Shown here: positions 15,879 through 24,761 of the stretch, piece after piece
Position numbering within the stretch: position 1 is the first letter of the stretch
How the letters are laid out: the number at the start of each line of letters is the position of its first letter
Source: Olavius algarvensis Delta 4 endosymbiont
GTDB lineage: Bacteria > Desulfobacterota > Desulfobacteria > Desulfobacterales > CAJINA01
Length of the DNA: 36,698 bases
Direction of reading: 5' to 3'
NCBI GenBank assembly: GCA_905176665.1
Contig: CAJINA010000104.1
Coordinates: 1-36,698, forward strand
Made by a program: the position numbers and the translations under genes
Notes under the pieces: generated by a model
Told to the model about the DNA's origin: nothing
Seen by the model: the letters and a program-made list of their open reading frames with translations, nothing else
The model's database searches: none

Positions 15879-16023
15879 AAACGGTTTCAAGACCTCCCCT
15901 CGGAACCAATCTCCGCGTTGGGCGTGAGGTTCCAATCCTCGAAATACTCAAGTATTCCTCCGGTTGGAACCTCCCGGCCGCCTTGACCTTGGACCCGATT
16001 GAAGGTCTTTAAACCGTTTCTAT
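15875..16023 (-). repeat. Intergenic palindromic repeat, copy 4 (reverse orientation)
   Basis: Outer arms ATAGAAACGGTTT..AAGACCT (15875 on) and AGGTCTTTAAACCGTTTCTAT (to 16023) pair almost fully; the left arm contains the smpB TAG. Read on the minus strand, the blocks TCAAGGCGGCCG and CGCCCAACGCGGAG flank the inner arm GAGGTTCCAACC / GGATTGGAACCTC and the shared core AGGAATAC-n5-GTATTTCGAGG. The part of the left block with GGATTTTGG is lost in this copy. Confidence 0.85.
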
Positions 16024-16161
16024 GACTATAGTCAAACAAAAACCTACCACATATGGTAGAGCAGCAACACTCTCCCCCAACTTATGGTATAGATAAGCAA
16101 TCCCTGACTATTATTCCTGCAGGGCACGAGTTGGGTAAAACTGCTAAAAGATCGCTAATAC

Positions 16162-17538
16162 ATGGCTCAACCGACTATTCAAAAAGATAAATCAGCTTAC
16201 CGCAGGGTGATCTCCATCAGTGTACCGCTGGCCATGAGCATGGCGGCCACCACTGTTATGGAGTTTACCGACCGGGTCTTTCTGGCCAACTATTCCCTGG
16301 AAGCGATTGCGGCGGTGGTACCGGCGGGTATCACCCAGTTTCTGTTCTTGGCCTTCTTTGTGGGGGTGGCCGGGTATGTCAATGTTTTCATCGCACAGTA
16401 CACGGGAGCCGGCGCCCACCACCGGGTCGGTGCCTGCCTGTGGCAGGGGCTCTGGTTTACCCTCGTGTCCGCCATCGTCCTGGGCAGCCTGGTGTTTATC
16501 GCTGGACCGTTGTTTAAACTCAGCGGGCACCCCATAGAAGTGCAGCGGCTGGAGGTCACCTATTTCAGCATTCTCTGCGGCGGGGCCGGGCTAAACGTGG
16601 CCGCCGCAACCCTGGCCTGTTTTTTTAGTGGGCGGGGTTACACCCGGCCCGTCCTGATGGTCAGTTTCCTGGGTATGCTGTTCAATATACCGCTGGACTA
16701 CGCCCTGATCAACGGGATCTGGATCTTCCCGGAATTGGGGATCACCGGAGCTGGCATCGCCACGGTATCGTCATGGGGACTGATGCTGCTGATATACGGA
16801 TTGCTGATCTTTACCCGGAAAAACATCATCCGCTTCAACCTGTGGCAAAGCCGCGGCTTTGACCGCGATCTCTTTATGCGGCTTCTGAAATTCGGTGTCC
16901 CGGGATCATTGCAGTTTTGCCTGGATGTGTTTGCCTTCACCTTTTTCATCCTCATGGTGGGCCGTATTGGCAAATATGAACTGGCCGCCACCAATATCGT
17001 TTTGTCCATCAATTCCCTGGCCTTCATGCCGGCCATGGGCTTTTCCATGGGGGTCAGCACCCTGACCGGACAGGCCCTGGGAGGCAACCGGCCTGCAGAT
17101 GCTGTCAAGGCCGCCAACAGCTCTATCCATCTGCTGCTGATTTATATCCTTTGTCTGGACCTGGTATTCATTTTCGCGCCGCAGTGGCTGCTGTCGATAT
17201 TCATGGGAACGGAGTTAGCCGGAGCGGCCGGGCAGGAAATCATGCGCCTGGGCACGATCCTGCTGCGAATCGTGGCCGTGTACGTGTGTGTGGATGCACT
17301 TTACATGGTTTACAGTGGGGTCCTGAAAGGTGCCGGGGACACGAAATACCTGATGTGGGTTATCGGTTCGCTGTCGCTGATCTGCATGATCCTGCCGGTA
17401 TCCATCGGTATCCTCTGGTTCGAAGCCGGCCTTATGTTCGCCTGGGGCTGCGTGGTCCTTTTTATTCTATCCCTGTTTTTGATGTCCTGGACACGGTATT
17501 TGGGGGGGAAATGGAAGGCGATGCGAGTCATCGAATAG
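16162..17538 (+). CDS. MATE-family efflux transporter
   Basis: A 458-residue inner-membrane antiporter of the multidrug and toxic compound extrusion family, with about twelve hydrophobic segments in two related halves. Family-like segments include MAATTVMEFTDRVFLANYS near the N-terminus, LINGIWIFPELGITGAGIAT at the end of the first half, and MGFSMGVSTLTGQALGGNRP in the second half. Drug or metabolite range cannot be predicted. Length is standard. The ribosome site is weak. The gene stands alone between the palindromic repeat and a convergent minus-strand block, with only 80 bp to the next stop codon. Confidence 0.92.
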   Translation: MAQPTIQKDKSAYRRVISISVPLAMSMAATTVMEFTDRVFLANYSLEAIAAVVPAGITQFLFLAFFVGVAGYVNVFIAQYTGAGAHHRVGACLWQGLWFTLVSAIVLGSLVFIAGPLFKLSGHPIEVQRLEVTYFSILCGGAGLNVAAATLACFFSGRGYTRPVLMVSFLGMLFNIPLDYALINGIWIFPELGITGAGIATVSSWGLMLLIYGLLIFTRKNIIRFNLWQSRGFDRDLFMRLLKFGVPGSLQFCLDVFAFTFFILMVGRIGKYELAATNIVLSINSLAFMPAMGFSMGVSTLTGQALGGNRPADAVKAANSSIHLLLIYILCLDLVFIFAPQWLLSIFMGTELAGAAGQEIMRLGTILLRIVAVYVCVDALYMVYSGVLKGAGDTKYLMWVIGSLSLICMILPVSIGILWFEAGLMFAWGCVVLFILSLFLMSWTRYLGGKWKAMRVIE

Positions 17539-17618
17539 AAGCGGTTCTACCCAAAGAAGGAACGCCTGCTCTAACCTATCCTGATAACTGGCAAGGATTA
17601 TCGGCATTGTCAGTAGTG

Positions 17619-18038
17619 CTATTTCTTGCCTTCTTCCGCCGCCGCCCCCTCCATGGCCTTTTTCGCCTCAGCCTTCTCCTTGCGGATCTGCTTCTTACGG
17701 CGATGCTTGCGTCGGGAGTACCCCTTTTCACCTGTGCCCTCGGCCCCGCCTGCTTCGACTGCCGGCGCAGGAGACTTTTTAGGCGGTGGTGGCGCTGCCG
17801 GTTGGTTGGCAATAGCGTCGGCGGCACGCTGAGTGCGATCCTGCTGGGCCTTGTCGGCAGCCTCATCGTATTTGATTTCAGCCTCCTCACCGATAATTTT
17901 GGCACCGGCCGGTGGCGGTTCGTTTGAAAAGCGCTCCACGCCGTCTTTGTCGATGTAGCGATAGACCTTGGCATAAGAGCTGATCGGCATCACAAAACAA
18001 AAGATCAAACCAAAAATTATTATACGGTGGCAGCTCAT
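17619..18038 (-). CDS. DUF4124 domain protein, secreted
   Basis: A 139-residue exported protein. The signal peptide MSCHRIIIFGLIFCFVMPISSYA precedes the DUF4124 motif KVYRYIDKDGVERFSNEPP (about residues 24-42), common in small periplasmic proteins of proteobacteria. The remainder is charged and of low complexity: Ala/Gln/Pro-rich, then a Lys/Arg-rich segment (YSRRKHRRKKQIRKEKAE) and an Ala/Glu tail. Function unknown. It starts 4 bases after the DUF502 gene stop with AAGGAG inside that gene's last codons, so the two are co-translated. Confidence 0.8.
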   Translation of the reverse strand: MSCHRIIIFGLIFCFVMPISSYAKVYRYIDKDGVERFSNEPPPAGAKIIGEEAEIKYDEAADKAQQDRTQRAADAIANQPAAPPPPKKSPAPAVEAGGAEGTGEKGYSRRKHRRKKQIRKEKAEAKKAMEGAAAEEGKK

Positions 18039-18042
18039 GATG

Positions 18043-18654
18043 CTATGACTCCTTTCCAGAAGTAAATTTTTTAGACGCCAGCGGCACTGTGCCCACCCCC
18101 CAGTGACTGAGAGAACGAGACAGGTCGCCGATATTGGTATCGAGAAATGTCAACCGTTCACGGGCAACTATTTTGACTGGTCCTGTAAAGGCCGCGGGCG
18201 CGTGGGGCACCATGACGGCGACCAGACCGTCTTCGCTGGCTTCGACCACATAGACGACCTCTTGCGTTTCGGCGTCAACTTCGAACAGCGCCGGCATAAA
18301 GGTTTCCCCTTCCTCCGTGCCGACAAAACTGCGGGTGAGACGTTTGAGCGCAGAGTAAATGGGCAGCCGCTGCACGGTCATTTTTTCAAGCCACTGACCA
18401 AACCTGCGACCGATTCGAGACTGCATGATGATCCCGATGATGAAAGAGGCCCCGACCAGCAGCAAAAGCGCCACAAGCACCGGGTTAGCCGCTTTTTCAA
18501 GCCCCCCTTCCTGGAGCAGCTCTGCAATCGGTGTGGCCAGGGCCACCACCAGTTGCAGTACTTCTGACAGTAGCAAGCAAAGCAGCAGGACCGGCAACAG
18601 GACCAGGATTCCCCCAACGATAGTATTTTTAAAAAATCCATTTGGTTTAGACAC
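18043..18654 (-). CDS. DUF502 family membrane protein
   Basis: A 203-residue inner-membrane protein with two hydrophobic segments (about 10-35, NTIVGGILVLLPVLLLCLLL; and about 55-78, NPVLVALLLLVGASFIIGII), followed by a conserved soluble part typical of DUF502: RLPIYSALKRLTRSFVG, MPALFEVDAETQEVVYVVEA, and VAVMVPHAPAAFTGPVKIV. The start is GTG with AAAGGAG upstream. The function of DUF502 is unsettled. It precedes the DUF4124 gene in a tight pair downstream of the broken hydrolase gene. Confidence 0.88.
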   Translation of the reverse strand: MSKPNGFFKNTIVGGILVLLPVLLLCLLLSEVLQLVVALATPIAELLQEGGLEKAANPVLVALLLLVGASFIIGIIMQSRIGRRFGQWLEKMTVQRLPIYSALKRLTRSFVGTEEGETFMPALFEVDAETQEVVYVVEASEDGLVAVMVPHAPAAFTGPVKIVARERLTFLDTNIGDLSRSLSHWGVGTVPLASKKFTSGKES

Positions 18655-18691
18655 GATGGATATCTCCTTTTTGGATCACAAAATTTTCTTT

Positions 18692-20008
18692 CTATTGCTG
18701 TTGCTTGGCTCCCACCTTTACCAGGGCTGTACGCAGTCGGTCGATGTAATCCTCTGCAAAAGTCCAAATATGTTGGCCGCCTGTCTGTTGCAGGCCCCGC
18801 TGGGCCGGTTTTAAATCAAATGTCAGCGTCGTCAGGATGTCACTGCTGGTCCAGGGGCTTTTCCGGAAATAAGCGTGCCCGTTCCCAGTACCGGCCCCCG
18901 GAGAATCAGTGGCATTGACGATGACCAGGTTCTCATTCTGTCGCAGGTAATTGTTAGCCTCGGCCGACAACGGTTCACTGACGATCTGTCCGAGTCGTTG
19001 GCGCCCGAACGCCCACCTGGACATGCCCAAGGCCCGGTCTTTCGTGGAAGCATACACGGTGATACCGTCAGTCACTTCGAGCATGCCATCTATTAAATAC
19101 GAACCAAAAAGATGCTGGTCGACGTCACTGCCGGTGAGGATGACATGCCCGATGCGTAATTCTTTTGCTGACGCCTTGCGGTCCAAGCCTGTGTGTATTA
19201 GGGCCAGTTGATTAAGCGCCTGGGTGACCACCCGCGTGCCCGCACTGTAGCCAATGACATGAATGCGGTGGGCAGCGGTTGTCTCGGCCAGGTACTCGAT
19301 CAGGATGCGCAGGTTCCCGGCACTCAACGCGGCTGTTTCCAGATCTGAAAAGTAAGCCAGGGTGTCCGGGGTGGAAGGCCATGCATAGGCGATAAAGGCG
19401 CCTTCGTAACCGAGAAAATGCCACAGCTCCGAGGCCACCAGCAGCGGGTTCTCAAAGACCACTTTATATCCGTGGACGTAGATAAAAACGTCCTTGCGCT
19501 CAGATATTGCCAGTTTCGCGTTTACCTTGGCAGCAAATTGTTCACCGGGCAAGTGCCGCTGATCTTGATCGACCAGGCTTTCGGAAAGCGGGTTGATCGT
19601 GCGATCCAGAATGCCCAGTTCGCGTACATCGGTTACCTTGAGCGGATACGCTTCGGGCCGTTCCTTGAGCAGCGAAATACGACGGGCCTCTTCCCACGTT
19701 ATGCCTTCCTTGCCAACAGTTATCTAGGCAACGCCGAGACGCAGGACATGGCCGCGCGCATCCCGGTAATAGCGGCCTGGCTCTTGAGCAGGTTCGCGGT
19801 CAGTGGCATAGAGGATGCCGCCATAGGGGATATTCTTGATAGGATCATGGTCCGTAAACGGGTCCCAATCACCATGCTCGAACACATCCGGGGCCGGCAT
19901 CAATACCAACTGGTCGACAGGCGTGGAGGCACAGGCACTTAAAAACCATATCGACAGAAACGCCAGCAAAAGCATTTGGCAGCAGCGTATTTTTTGAGGA
20001 AGTGACAA
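18692..20008 (-). pseudogene. Alpha/beta hydrolase lipoprotein (DUF900-like) interrupted by an in-frame amber codon
   Basis: One reading frame runs from ATG at 20008 to the stop at 18692, broken only by TAG at 19724-19726 after codon 94. The first part has a lipobox signal (WFLSAC, Cys26) and YGGILYATDREP; after the TAG the same frame continues ITVGKEGITWEEARRISLL and on into the hydrolase domain, with YVHGYKVVFENPLL (oxyanion region), FIAYAWPSTPDTLAYFSDLE and the nucleophile elbow HVIGYSAGT. Total length would be about 438 residues, normal for such proteins. The rest shows no frameshift or decay, so the nonsense change is recent, or the codon is read through or recoded. Internal translation from TTG at 19552 would give a cytoplasmic 286-residue form. 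Confidence 0.8.
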
Positions 20009-20041
20009 AGCAAATCCTTTACTACCATTAGGCCTTCCTGC

Positions 20042-20656
20042 TTATTGACAAGTTTTCGGCAAATTGTGTTTCGCGCGTATTTGCATGAGACCCTGTAGGG
20101 CACTGCGCATATTCTCTTCGGCCTTGGCTTCCGAATTCACCTCGGGATCTTTTTCAATCAAGGCTGGAAACAGGACTCGCGCTTGGTCCTCTTCCCGCCG
20201 ATCTGACAGGGTCAAGACTTCAAGCCACTGACCGGCCAACGCGTAATTTTGATTATCGAGGTTTTTAGCGGTATTCGCGTGGCTTGCGGCCACGTCGTGT
20301 TTGCAGTTGGCCAGGGCGACAAGTCCATTGAAAGTGTCATCTCCCAGTTCCTGTTTCAGTTTCGCGGCCGCATCCTCCTGCTGTTTCTTGATGGCGCTGT
20401 CTTGTTGCATTCCGGTGAGGGCGCCACCCACAGCCCCCATCGAACCGCCCCAGGCCGCGCCACGGGCTGCGGCCTCGCCTACGTCGCCTCCAAAAATCAG
20501 CGCACTGACCACGCCGCCGGCTGCGCCGGAAACAGCCCCCATGGCGGCGCCCTGGCCGGCCCGCTGGCCGGTTTGACTGGAGCAGGCGCTGATCATAAGC
20601 ACAAGCGCCAAAACCATTAATCCGGCGACGGCTATCCGCAACTGTTTCGATAACAT
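20042..20656 (-). CDS. Glycine-zipper lipoprotein
   Basis: A 204-residue predicted lipoprotein with lipobox MISAC (Cys25). The first half is a glycine-zipper region (about 30-85: GQGAAMGAVSGAAGGVVSAL, GGSMGAVGGALTGM), a motif of outer-membrane-associated proteins that insert as helical hairpins. The second half is charged and probably helical, with two further Cys residues (ANCKHD and the C-terminal PKTCQ) that could form a disulfide. The start has GAGAGGTG upstream. It lies 33 bp before the hydrolase gene on the same strand. The exact role is unknown; stress or envelope integrity is a guess. Confidence 0.8.
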   Translation of the reverse strand: MLSKQLRIAVAGLMVLALVLMISACSSQTGQRAGQGAAMGAVSGAAGGVVSALIFGGDVGEAAARGAAWGGSMGAVGGALTGMQQDSAIKKQQEDAAAKLKQELGDDTFNGLVALANCKHDVAASHANTAKNLDNQNYALAGQWLEVLTLSDRREEDQARVLFPALIEKDPEVNSEAKAEENMRSALQGLMQIRAKHNLPKTCQ

Positions 20657-20869
20657 AATTCACCTCTCTTATTGCCCTAATTAAGTTACACCGAAATCTT
20701 GGAGGCAATGTCCGCGTATCGGCTTATAGCACGCTGGCAGCGATTTATATGTCTCAATTGAAGAATTATAGCTCAAATTCTATGCGGCGACAACAAATTC
20801 ACCGGCCAGGTGACCAGTTACGAGTGGAGTGCCGATTCTCAACCGCAGGCGGCCGGTATCGCAATCTGC

Positions 20870-21178
20870 CTATTTGGGGTTGAACAAATCGTATTTATTC
20901 GTAGCGTAGTACTTCACCTGCTCACCCGCGTCGTCGACCACGTGGATGTTGACCAGTTCGTTTTCCTGGATGTCGGTTTTTTCTGAACGGCAGGCCGCAA
21001 AAAGCTTCCAGGCATACCGCCAGGCGGTCACATCCGAATCGAGCAGTGCGCTACCCTCCGGTGGCGAGTGTTCGGTCACCCGCCGGCCGTCGACCAGTTT
21101 CTCGTATTTAACCCGGAACCCGGCTGGTTTCCGGATCCAGCCGGCGTCGATCATTTTGAGTCCCTCGGTTATTTTCAT
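20870..21178 (-). CDS. Small hypothetical protein
   Basis: A 102-residue soluble protein that I do not recognise. The internal ATG at 21178 (MKITEGLKMIDAGW) is preferred because AAAGGCGGA precedes it and it begins just after the mscS stop; the upstream ATG at 21241 would overlap mscS by 41 bases. The sequence is mixed alpha/beta (RVKYEKLVDGRRVTEHSPPE, VTAWRYAWKLFAAC) with a single Cys and no membrane segment. It follows the MscS channel gene by 22 bp and is probably co-transcribed with it. Confidence 0.65.
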   Translation of the reverse strand: MKITEGLKMIDAGWIRKPAGFRVKYEKLVDGRRVTEHSPPEGSALLDSDVTAWRYAWKLFAACRSEKTDIQENELVNIHVVDDAGEQVKYYATNKYDLFNPK

Positions 21179-21200
21179 CTTTCCGCCTTTCAGGTTGTTA

Positions 21201-22049
21201 TTAGAGTTGGCCTTCATCGTTTTCCGGGTCATTCCCGGCAACTGGCCCCCGATAAAGGTCGTTGAAATGGTGAATGTCCATCTGCGGCCTGGCCGGCACG
21301 ATGCCCGCGTGGTATATAGCGAACCTGGCCTTTTCTATGAGATCACACCTGGCAACCCAATATTTGGCATTATCCACCCAGCAGCGGCCGCCCAATTTCA
21401 CGCGGCCGTTCGACGTATCCAGAACATAGACGACCGGGCCGGGTTTTGCCTTGACCCGTGGGTCAGCAATCATCACGGTCTCCAGGGTCTGCTTGGCCAG
21501 CATCAAGTCCTGGTCGCTGCGGATGCTCACATCCAGCTTGATCCGCCGGGTTTCGGTGACCTGGTAGTTGATCACGATGTCATCGAGGATTTTGCGGTTG
21601 GGTACAAAGAAGGTCTTGCCGTCAAAGGTCCTAAATCGTGTATTGAGAAGCGTGATGGCTTCGATCTTTCCGAGCAGGTCACCGGCTTTCACCGTTTGAC
21701 CAACCTTAAACGGCATGGTGGGTATCAGCGGTCGAAAGAGCACAATAGCGCCCACCGCGGCCAGAGAGATGATCGTCAGGGCGGAGACGATCCGATCCAG
21801 TTTGAGACCGGCCTCGGCAGCGGCTGCGATGATCACCAGCGCGAACAACAGAACGCCGACACTATTGCAAATAACCGAAATCCTGGTTTTATTCTGGATC
21901 ACCTTACCCAGGGCATTGCGCAATCCCCGCAAGATCCACTTGATCAGGAGCAGGCCGATGATGAGGACCAGCAGGGATAAAATCAGTTCCGGGCCACTCG
22001 TGGCCATCAATTCACTCAGCCTTTGCATTTTGGTCGTTTGGGTTTCCAT
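21201..22049 (-). CDS. MscS-family mechanosensitive ion channel, short form
   Basis: A 282-residue small-conductance mechanosensitive channel. Two N-terminal membrane helices (about 20-40 and 63-82) are followed by the pore helix region IISLAAVGAIVLFRPLIPTMPF and the beta domain with KVGQTVKAGDLLGKIEAITLLNTRFRT and the FFVPNRKILDDIVINY strand typical of MscS. The C-terminal alpha/beta domain follows (RIKLDVSIRSDQDLMLAKQT). Such channels release solutes during hypo-osmotic shock. The start has AGAGGAG upstream. A second, longer MscS lies at 26.0-27.7 kb. Confidence 0.88.
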   Translation of the reverse strand: METQTTKMQRLSELMATSGPELILSLLVLIIGLLLIKWILRGLRNALGKVIQNKTRISVICNSVGVLLFALVIIAAAAEAGLKLDRIVSALTIISLAAVGAIVLFRPLIPTMPFKVGQTVKAGDLLGKIEAITLLNTRFRTFDGKTFFVPNRKILDDIVINYQVTETRRIKLDVSIRSDQDLMLAKQTLETVMIADPRVKAKPGPVVYVLDTSNGRVKLGGRCWVDNAKYWVARCDLIEKARFAIYHAGIVPARPQMDIHHFNDLYRGPVAGNDPENDEGQL

Positions 22050-22117
22050 TATTTTGCTCCTCTCGTCTTCAATGACAACTGGGTAAGATTCATTGCTCGG
22101 GCACGACGATACCCGTT

Positions 22118-23146
22118 TTACCCGGCTTTCCGGCGCGAGCGTTTAATACCCTCTGGCCGGGGGGCTTTGAATTTCAGACGGTTCTCTATGAAATCGACAA
22201 TCTTTAACTCAAGCCGGACATTGTCGAGCCTGTTGATCCAGGGGATTCCGCCGGGACAGGCGCAGTTGATCGCGACCAGCTGGTCACCGATCAGGTCCAG
22301 GCTCACAAAATAGAGGCCGTCTTTGATGAGGCGGTCTTTGACGGCGGCACAGATGGAAGCCTGTCGGAACGTAACGTCGTGGCGGCAGACCAGCCCATCG
22401 GCGCAGGGGCCGGCCTTAAAGGCTCCCGGCACTGACTTTCTACGCAGGGCCCCAAGAACCTCGCCATTGAGCATCAGAATCCGGACGTGGCCACCGTATT
22501 TTTCAGCATTGACATAGGCCTGAACCATAATCGGTTCACGTTTCGGGTAGACCCGGTTGGCCTGGACATAGTAGTCGATCAGGGAGGCCAGGTTTTCCTG
22601 ATCCCGGGTACTGACTTTGATAACCCCTTCCCCGCCATACCGCTGCAGCGGCTTGACCACCATGGCGCCACCAAAATCATCGATAATCTTTTTCAACCGC
22701 TGCGGGTCCCGGGATACATGGGTCTCAGGGCTGATGTCCGGAAAATTCAGGGTATACAGTTTGCTGTTGCCCAGAATCTGTCCGATGGCGCTGTTGATGA
22801 TGAATACCTGCTCGCCGACGGGGCCTAAGAATTCCATCACCTGGTAGTTCAGCGGGGGCTTTTTCCTAAGAAAGAGGGCGTCGAGATCGGTGACGGTTTC
22901 GAATATCAGTTCCTCCTTTTGCAGGCACCTGATCATGGCCTGCCAGTATTTTGTCATTGAAAGGTCGCGGGCCACCGTCACGTTGCGCATCCTGGCCACC
23001 ACCGCGCCGCCCCGGATATACACGTCGTGCGGTTCGAGGAAATAGACCGTATGCCCCCGTTGGTTGCACGCGTACATCAGGTGGCTGGTGGTATCGTCGA
23101 CCGGGTTGATCGACCCCAGCGGGTCCATTAAAAAAGCTATTTCCAT
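22118..23146 (-). CDS. ATP-grasp glutathione synthase-like protein (GshB family)
   Basis: A 342-residue homologue of prokaryotic glutathione synthase, which joins gamma-glutamylcysteine and glycine using ATP. N-terminal MEIAFLMDPLGSINPVDDTT, the central NSKLYTLNFPDISPET, the glycine-rich ATP loop VVKPLQRYGGEGV (about 164-176) and VSLDLIGDQL follow GshB closely. The metal-site motif, normally EIN, reads AIN (Ala292, Asn294), so one expected Mg ligand is replaced. The SVPGAFKAGPCADG segment also differs from the usual NLAAGG loop. No gshA is nearby. It may use a different peptide or acceptor. Start ATG has a weak AGGAA; its neighbours are MscS and an unknown membrane protein. Confidence 0.8.
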   Translation of the reverse strand: MEIAFLMDPLGSINPVDDTTSHLMYACNQRGHTVYFLEPHDVYIRGGAVVARMRNVTVARDLSMTKYWQAMIRCLQKEELIFETVTDLDALFLRKKPPLNYQVMEFLGPVGEQVFIINSAIGQILGNSKLYTLNFPDISPETHVSRDPQRLKKIIDDFGGAMVVKPLQRYGGEGVIKVSTRDQENLASLIDYYVQANRVYPKREPIMVQAYVNAEKYGGHVRILMLNGEVLGALRRKSVPGAFKAGPCADGLVCRHDVTFRQASICAAVKDRLIKDGLYFVSLDLIGDQLVAINCACPGGIPWINRLDNVRLELKIVDFIENRLKFKAPRPEGIKRSRRKAG

Positions 23147-23215
23147 CTTTGCGGTTCCTGTCGTTCCCTTTTTGCAGGCTCTGCAGCCCAGTTTGTGTTG
23201 ATTGGCGTAATCGTT

Positions 23216-24664
23216 TCAGGGGTTGGCCGGCTGAGTACCTGAACCGAAGATCCGCAACGCAAAGTGCCGGTAAGTCAGCGCAGCAATAACCGAACCGACC
23301 AGAAAAACCAGGATCAGGGCAACCCCCAGAAAAAAACCAAAATACACCCAGGCCTGCCCTTTCTTTTCAAGATTCTCAAGCGCCACTATAATTTGCGGCA
23401 GCATACTTTTCAGGCCCATTTTATCCAGGGTCTTCAACACCTCGTGGACCTGCAATATCGTGTGGGCTGCCTCCCTGAGTACGGCTTGATACTCCAGGAC
23501 ATCAAAGGGCTTGCCGGGCGGGGCCGCTTCTTGAGCCTTGGATGGCTCGAGGGGTAGCGCCTTGACCAGTGAATCGGCCGATACAATGACCGCATTGCTC
23601 GCCTCCAGGGTCAAACGCAGTTCCGCCAGAAGCCCGCGCACCTTTGCCTCCTCTGATGTGAAATCTTCTATGATTGCTTTTCTCTCATTGGAAAGCCCCT
23701 GCATCAACTGGTCGATACTGGCCTTGCGTTCCTGGGTGACTATTTTGGCAGTCTCATTGAGACTCTGTATCGTCAGGTCGTTTAGGCCTCCCATGGCCTG
23801 CTTGATGGTAGCATCCCGCTCGGTCGAAATTTTATCGGGCATCTGCTCAGCGACAACCGTCAGGCGCTCGGACACCTCAGTTAGCTTATTGATATTATTT
23901 AATATTTTATCCACATCGGGATGATTTGCCAGCTGTGAAAACCAGACCCCGCCAAACAATCCGGCCAGCAGAGGCATGCGGGTCGCCAGAAACATACCGC
24001 GCTCGGCCAGCAGGCGGGCCTCTTCCACTTGCTGGGTGGCATTGGCAACCGACTTGAACAGGCCGCTCGCCTTTTTATGGTCGACCCGCGCCCGGAAAGA
24101 CGAAAAATCACTAAACCGAATAGCCGGAAAAAACAAAATATTGGGATTTTTCTCCCGCCATTCCAGTATGAGGGATCTCAGGGTTTGCAGCTGTTCCGGA
24201 GTCCCTATTTTAGCCGCAACCTGCCAAATGTCTTTTTCCGCCTTTCGAAAACCATCTACCAATGGCTGAAATGCGGGGCCATACTTTGGAAGCATATTTT
24301 CTTCAACGATGATGCGCCCCAACGTTACCATGACCAACATATCCATGAGAGCACCCGCAGGATTTGCCTGGGCCGCAATAGTGAAAGCCGAAGAAATACT
24401 GTAGGTACAGACCCCCAATATCCGTTTGTGATCTTCTTTTACAGGCACCTGGTTTTCAAACGCCGTGTAAGCAGACGTTACTATGGAAAAGTGGCGATCT
24501 GCATAGGCCATTACCTCGACCTGCAGTTCGGCCTGGGTCATTACGGTTTGCGCGTCCTTTGATGAGCTCTTTTTCTCGGCTGCCAGCGCGGCGCTGCCCC
24601 AAGCAACCAGCCATAGACCAATCAGAACAATCCGGATGTTTCTGGAAAACTTTCCTCTGTCCAT
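23216..24664 (-). CDS. Exported single-TM protein with coiled coil, unknown function
   Basis: A 482-residue protein I do not recognise. A cleavable-looking signal (VLIGLWLVAWGSAALAAEKK, about 13-32) precedes a mostly helical periplasmic region. Residues about 265-345 are a coiled coil with near-repeats beginning ERDATIKQAMGGLNDL and ERKASIDQLMQGLSNERKA. The C-terminal membrane helix (about 440-468, VYFGFFLGVALILVFLVGSV) is followed by a short basic tail. It would stand in the periplasm tethered to the inner membrane. AAGGAG precedes the ATG. It lies downstream of the lipoprotein gene at 24762 and upstream of the GshB-like gene on the same strand. Confidence 0.75.
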   Translation of the reverse strand: MDRGKFSRNIRIVLIGLWLVAWGSAALAAEKKSSSKDAQTVMTQAELQVEVMAYADRHFSIVTSAYTAFENQVPVKEDHKRILGVCTYSISSAFTIAAQANPAGALMDMLVMVTLGRIIVEENMLPKYGPAFQPLVDGFRKAEKDIWQVAAKIGTPEQLQTLRSLILEWREKNPNILFFPAIRFSDFSSFRARVDHKKASGLFKSVANATQQVEEARLLAERGMFLATRMPLLAGLFGGVWFSQLANHPDVDKILNNINKLTEVSERLTVVAEQMPDKISTERDATIKQAMGGLNDLTIQSLNETAKIVTQERKASIDQLMQGLSNERKAIIEDFTSEEAKVRGLLAELRLTLEASNAVIVSADSLVKALPLEPSKAQEAAPPGKPFDVLEYQAVLREAAHTILQVHEVLKTLDKMGLKSMLPQIIVALENLEKKGQAWVYFGFFLGVALILVFLVGSVIAALTYRHFALRIFGSGTQPANP

Positions 24665-24761
24665 TTTGTTCTCCTTATAATTGATGTAGCTTTCACGGTT
24701 TTACGCCCCTGTGGACCCCAACGGTATCTTTAGCAATTGCGGCCTGTACGGTTGTTCAAGC

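Noticed and set aside
15270..15935. 221-codon minus-strand frame opposite smpB
   Set aside because: smpB is certain; the frame contains translated dispersed-repeat sequence (SLRRKPESR), a common false-gene sign.
95..16023. CRISPR array or insertion-sequence ends as explanation of the repeats
   Set aside because: Copies are kilobases apart, in both orientations, carry no spacers or transposase and show no clear target duplication.
19724..19726. Pyrrolysine as the main explanation of the amber codon
   Set aside because: TAG is used as an ordinary stop by several genes here (smpB, ptsI, MATE, LOG), and the protein is not a methylamine methyltransferase; kept only as a remote option.
20946..21980. 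344-codon plus-strand frame opposite the mscS gene
   Set aside because: The MscS motifs on the minus strand are unmistakable; the plus frame has no recognisable pattern or start signals.
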